From: Henckelia pumila
Lineage: Eukaryota > Streptophyta > Magnoliopsida > Lamiales > Gesneriaceae
Direction of reading: 5' to 3'
Assembly (NCBI RefSeq): GCF_033568475.1
Contig: NC_133123.1
Span: 3,348,001 to 3,412,000, forward strand
Length of the DNA: 64,000 bases
Shown here: positions 59,631 through 64,000 of the stretch, one piece after another
Layout: each line of letters opens with the position of its first letter
Numbering within the stretch: position 1 is the stretch's first letter
Program-made: the position numbers and the translations under genes
The notes under the pieces: generated by a model
Databases searched by the model: none
The model's input: the letters and a program-made list of their open reading frames with translations, nothing else
Told to the model about the DNA's origin: nothing

Positions 59631-62600
59631 ATGGCGAAGGCCAATTCCGAGGTCCAGGAGAGCAACAGATTCTTTGAAAGCATAACAGCCTCGGCTCCTT
59701 TCAGAAATTTGCTTCAGAAATCGAAAGTAAAGACAATGCCAATGCGCCGCCATAAATTCAGATCTGATGGTGAAAACGTTGCCCCGGCTGATCCCAACAT
59801 TCAGATCTGCGATCCTCCACTGTCCCCTTCAATCCCATTTTTCAAAAAACCCAGAGAATCCACCGCATCTGTGATCCGAGAAACTGTGTCTGAAGCTCCA
59901 GATGCACCGGTCAAGGTACTGGAAAATGAGTTTTTTGTCCCCCTCCAGTTTTGTGAAATAATATTTACATTACTCAATTTAATATAGATTTATTTCTTCA
60001 TAACCTATATAGTGATTATTGTAGGAATTTTTTTACTTTATCATATGTCACAATTTTGAATTACGTAGTATCTGTTATGTCAATAGGTTGTGGTAAGGAT
60101 TAGGCCGGTGAATGGTCTTGGAATTGGAGATACTTTGGTCAGAAAAGTTTCAGAGGAATCAGTCACTATTGCTGAAAGCAAGTATACATTTGACTCGGTG
60201 ATGGACTCAAATTCAACTCAGGTTTGAAGAGTTTTTGAAGAATTCTATATATTTCACAAGTGGAAATGAGACCGTAGTATTTTAGTTTCTCCTTAACAAA
60301 TCATATTTTATTTGGTTCCATTAAAGACTTTTTGGTGGTTTCTTTAGGTAAATATAAGAATCTTAGTGAACAATTAAGTGGTTTTGTTTTCACAGGAGGA
60401 CGTCTACCGATTGATTGGTGCTCCTTTGGTCAAGGATGCTCTATCAGGTTATAACACAACGATTGTGGCATATGGAAAGGTAACTTTTTTGGCCGATCAG
60501 AGTCTAAATTAGACGCCGTTTAATAAAGTTTGCATTTTTATGAACACGAGGTATTGTCTGATTTACTATTAATACTAGACTGGAAGTGGGAAGACTTATA
60601 CTATGTGGGGACCCCCAAGTGCAATGTTTGAAGGTCCATCATCAAGTGGTTTTCAGGGTATTGTGCCCCGCATTTTCAAGAATCTTTTCTCCGAGATTCA
60701 AAAGGTAGAACAAAAAATTGAAACGTGAGTTGGTGATGTAATTTGGACTGATCGTATGTAATCATAATTATCGCGTAGGAGCAAGAGAACAATGGTGGCA
60801 GGCAGACAAACTATCAATGTCGGTGCTCGTTTCTCGAGGTGATTGTTTCAGGGCCATTGGTTCTTGGCTTGGTTTCTAATGAAGCACCTAATCACCTATA
60901 GATTGTTGCTGCAGGTATATGGTGAGAAAATTGGAGATCTACTGCATCCTATTCAACGAAATCTGGAGGTAAATTCACCAGTGGCTATATCATAATGTTA
61001 TTCTGTCCATAGTCCATCATTAAGTTTTTATGATTAACCGATGGCTAACTGAGTTGTTATTGGACCTTTTCAGATAAAAGATGATCCCAAAAATGGGTTT
61101 TATGTGGAGAATTTAAGTGAGGAGTATGTGAACAACTATGAGGATGTCACCCAAATTTTGATTAAGGTATATCAACAATGACTATGTTGGTGTAAACATA
61201 AAATATTCCTATCTATACTAATTGACTATTACTTTACTGTGATTCTACTACATGCTCCAGGGTTTGTCAAACAGAAAAATTGGAGCAACAAACGTAAATT
61301 CTAAGAGCTCGAGATCCCACATCATGTTCACATGCATTATTGAGTCCTGGTGCAAGGTAAGGAAAGAAAATCTGTTAATTTTGTGGCAATACCAAATCAC
61401 GTTCATTAGCACATGAATTTCAGACATGATAGTGCAAAAGTGCATTTGACGAAGATTGTAACATGATAATTGTTTCTTTGCTGTAGTTATTTTAGTGACT
61501 TCAGTTTCATAACTTGATTCAATAATCGATCTCTCAGGAAACTTCATCGAAGTGCTTTGGTAGTTCAAAGACCAGTAGAATCAGTCTAGTCGACCTTGCT
61601 GGATTCGAGAGAAGCGCACCTGAGGATTCTAATCGACAGCACGTCAAAGAAAGAAAATATATAAAGAAGACAATGTCACAGCTAGGGTATGTACAATAGT
61701 TGTAATGGATTTTGAATGCATCCAAAATAAGTGTTAATTGAAATCTAGTTCAAACATCTTTTTCAAAACAAAATCCCTTGCATCTGAAATAAATATTTCC
61801 CCCCAATGCAAACTTAATTCATTACCTGGATAGCAGAATGTTCAGCTCTTTATGTTTCTTTGGAGATTTAGATCACCCATTTTTATACAAATCAGTTGAG
61901 GAAATGTTCTGGTCAAGACGTAGATGTTCCAATTTCTAACTTACACCGTACTAACTTAACTTGAATAATCCGACATCAGATTGGATATTGTTTTCTTTAA
62001 TTGGACTCTGGGTAAATGTGCAGGAATTTGGTAAATATTCTCGCTGATGGAACTCAATCAGGGAAAATTGAAGATGCTTCATATAGAAGTTCAAGTCTTA
62101 CTCATCTTTTGAGAGACTCATTTGGTGGCAACGCTAAGCTCTCCATTATATGTGCCATTTCTCCAGACAACAAGTACTAAAAACCATTGAATTTTTCTAG
62201 ATAAATTTCAAAATAGTTTTTCTGTTGATTTTTATATATTTTACCTACCGTCGTTGATTCTTTAGCTTGTTATATTTCTTATGATTTGTCCTCTATTTAT
62301 GAGCAGAAGTAAAAGCGAAACTCTGAGTACACTCAGATTTGGACTACGAGCAAAGTTTGTAAAGAATGAACCCGTGATAAATGAGATAACAGAAGATGAT
62401 GTTAATGACCTGAGCGATCAGATTCGGCAACTAAAGGTCTTATTACTAGCGCAACTAAGTGAAGAGTTTTACAAAGTCTTTTGCTAGATGTCTTGAATAG
62501 AATTGAATGAATGCAGGAAGAACTCATGAGAGCTAAATCCAGCACATGCAACTCACTCAGCAGTGGCGGACACTTCAGAGGAGGAAATGTGCGTGAAAGC

Positions 62601-63938
62601 TTGAACCTTTTGAGACGCAGCCTCAATCGTTCAATAATCTTACCAAGTATAGACAAGGACTCTGAAACAGATTTATTTATCAACGAGGATGATGTAAAAG
62701 AACTAAAAAATCAGATTGACAATATCCGAGTTTCTCATGAAGAAAATTTAAGAGAAGATTCTGACAATGGAGAGAGTTGTGCACTCTTGTACTCTGCTGA
62801 AGGCTGTGAAACAGGCTTCACCTCCTGTGAACACTATTTGAGTTGCTCAGAAGACGGTGAGATCGAAGAAATCAATTCCAGTGAAACTCATTTAGAACTG
62901 CCACACCTGAAAAATGCTACTCAGGTGGCAGAACTTGATCAAGTTTCTAAGAACTCGATTGTGACGGATCCTCTGGTAATGAATAATCTGTCCATCAGTG
63001 GATTCCATCAGACTGGAGACCTACAAGATCCTGTTTTTTCTGAGTCGCCTAAAATTAAGAGTTCCCAGAGGAAAAGCTTAATTTTCTTATCGAATCATCT
63101 CTCGAATCAGGAAGATGCAGTACAGACTTCCAAAAGTCTGGAGGTGTTACGTCAATCACACCAACAATCTGATCACGGTAATTCGTCCCTAAGATCCAGC
63201 ACAATTTTTCCTGGCGCTACTGAGTCCTTGGCAGCTAGCCTTCACAGAGGATTACAGATAATTGACTATCACCAAAAGAACTCCACAACAACTAGATCAT
63301 CCGCCTCCTTCTCATTTGAACACTTGGCACTCAAACCGTGCCTCTCCGTTGACAAGGGCAGCACTTTTGTTCAAACCTTGCCAGGAAATGGCCAATCTTC
63401 AGATCCTTCATCTGCTTCCTTTGTTTGCATGAAATGTCAAAGTCAAGAGATTGAGGTTAATTTGAAGACACAGATTATAACAGTGGATGAATCAGCAAAT
63501 TCAAATAGATTGGGGATTCTAGTGACCAAGGTTGGGTCTAAAGCTGCTTAATTCTAAACTTCCAATGCCAATAAAATCGGAATTTCTTTCTTTTTCTTGT
63601 TTATATCTCACTTTGTCTTTGTGCTCAGGATGTAGACAAAGATTTAGCACTGTCTGATGAAAGAGAGAAGGAGCTCGGCATCAAATGCAATGAGCAAGCA
63701 GCTGAAATTGACCGTCTAAGGAAACTGGTGATTGGATTTTTTCTTTTCTGATGTAAATGTGAGGAATGTTTATCCGAGAAACATGCTAACAACCTATATT
63801 TCACTGCAGCTAGAGCAGTACATGTTCGAGGCTAATCAGGCTGATGTCAGAGGGGCCAACAATTCTTCCAGTTTCAGTGAAATGAAGAAGCAGCTGCCAC
63901 CTATCAGCGAGGATGAACATGATAAGTGCCAAAATCAG
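59631..63938 (+). CDS. kinesin of the KIN-12 family, KIN-12F-like (5' part, runs off the window)
   Basis: A plus-end-directed microtubule motor; KIN-12 members act at the phragmoplast and preprophase band in cell division. Fourteen exons are in view: 59631-59915, 60087-60221, 60396-60479, 60579-60704, 60779-60838, 60915-60968, 61074-61166, 61261-61356, 61538-61686, 62024-62173, 62307-62436, 62517-63530, 63629-63727, 63810-63938, all in phase. The motor domain starts near residue 95 ([10 protein letters not shown]). It has the P-loop [14 protein letters not shown], switch I NSKSSRSH and switch [10 protein letters not shown], and ends with the neck-like [19 protein letters not shown]. Unusual for a kinesin are GK for GQ in the P-loop and DLAGFE for [18 protein letters not shown] and [12 protein letters not shown] resemble my memory of Arabidopsis KIN-12F. 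Exon 12 (338 codons) is a Ser-rich spacer with CMKCQ; exons 13-14 begin coiled coil. The gene continues past 64000. Confidence 0.9.
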
Positions 63939-64000
63939 GTGGGTCTTTGTTTGCTGAATTTTTAGAATATGCCCTGCTATATACGTGTCCTTACGGATGC

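Overview
This window is nuclear DNA of a flowering plant. The genes carry many short introns, the intergenic DNA is AT-rich and full of MITEs, and the proteins are plant-specific families (SPO11-1, ZIP11, plastid DUF21/CBS, WNK11, KIN-12). A eudicot is certain from the gene families. An asterid/lamiid host is only a weak guess. I reconstructed exons by hand from splice sites, reading phase and family conservation.

Layout. 1-5400: repeats around one small two-exon membrane-protein gene (788-1150, minus). 5533-8924: complete SPO11-1 in 15 exons. 9698-12257: an HMA-domain HIPP gene whose 2-kb intron holds two MITEs. 14376-14975: a DUF761/DUF4408-type protein (minus). 16393-16668: a SINE with perfect 16-bp target-site duplications. 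17328-18692: a ZIP11-type metal transporter, convergent with a QRT1-like pectinesterase (19131-20698, minus). 23229-28903: a plastid DUF21/CBS (MGR8/MGR9-type) Mg transporter in 14 exons. 30806-31684: an intronless WNK11-like kinase. 35039-37072: a two-RRM hnRNP. 40276-41592: a C2-domain protein (minus). 59631 to the right edge: a KIN-12 kinesin, cut by the window end.

The stretch between the C2 gene and the kinesin is the most complex part. The kinesin upstream region is tandemly duplicated. The left copy (about 45035-58020) keeps promoter pieces and an 85-bp scrap of kinesin exon 11/intron 11. It was split by a Ty1/copia fossil (47057-57577, minus). That fossil itself contains a hAT element (50002-50720, 8-bp TSD) and a 4.3-kb CACTA element (52852-57127, 3-bp TSD). 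The CACTA element carries three exon-sized pieces of an auxin response factor gene.

The gene order resembles Arabidopsis blocks that I recall as At1g559xx (ZIP11, DUF21/CBS), At3g131xx (SPO11-1, DUF21/CBS) and At5g555xx (QRT1, WNK11, RRM, C2, kinesin-like). This supports the assignments and suggests an old conserved block. The genes do not form one pathway. Several act in reproduction or cell division (SPO11-1 meiotic breaks, QRT1 pollen separation, KIN-12 phragmoplast) and two in metal handling (ZIP11, MGR-type transporter). I saw no tRNA, rRNA or CRISPR.
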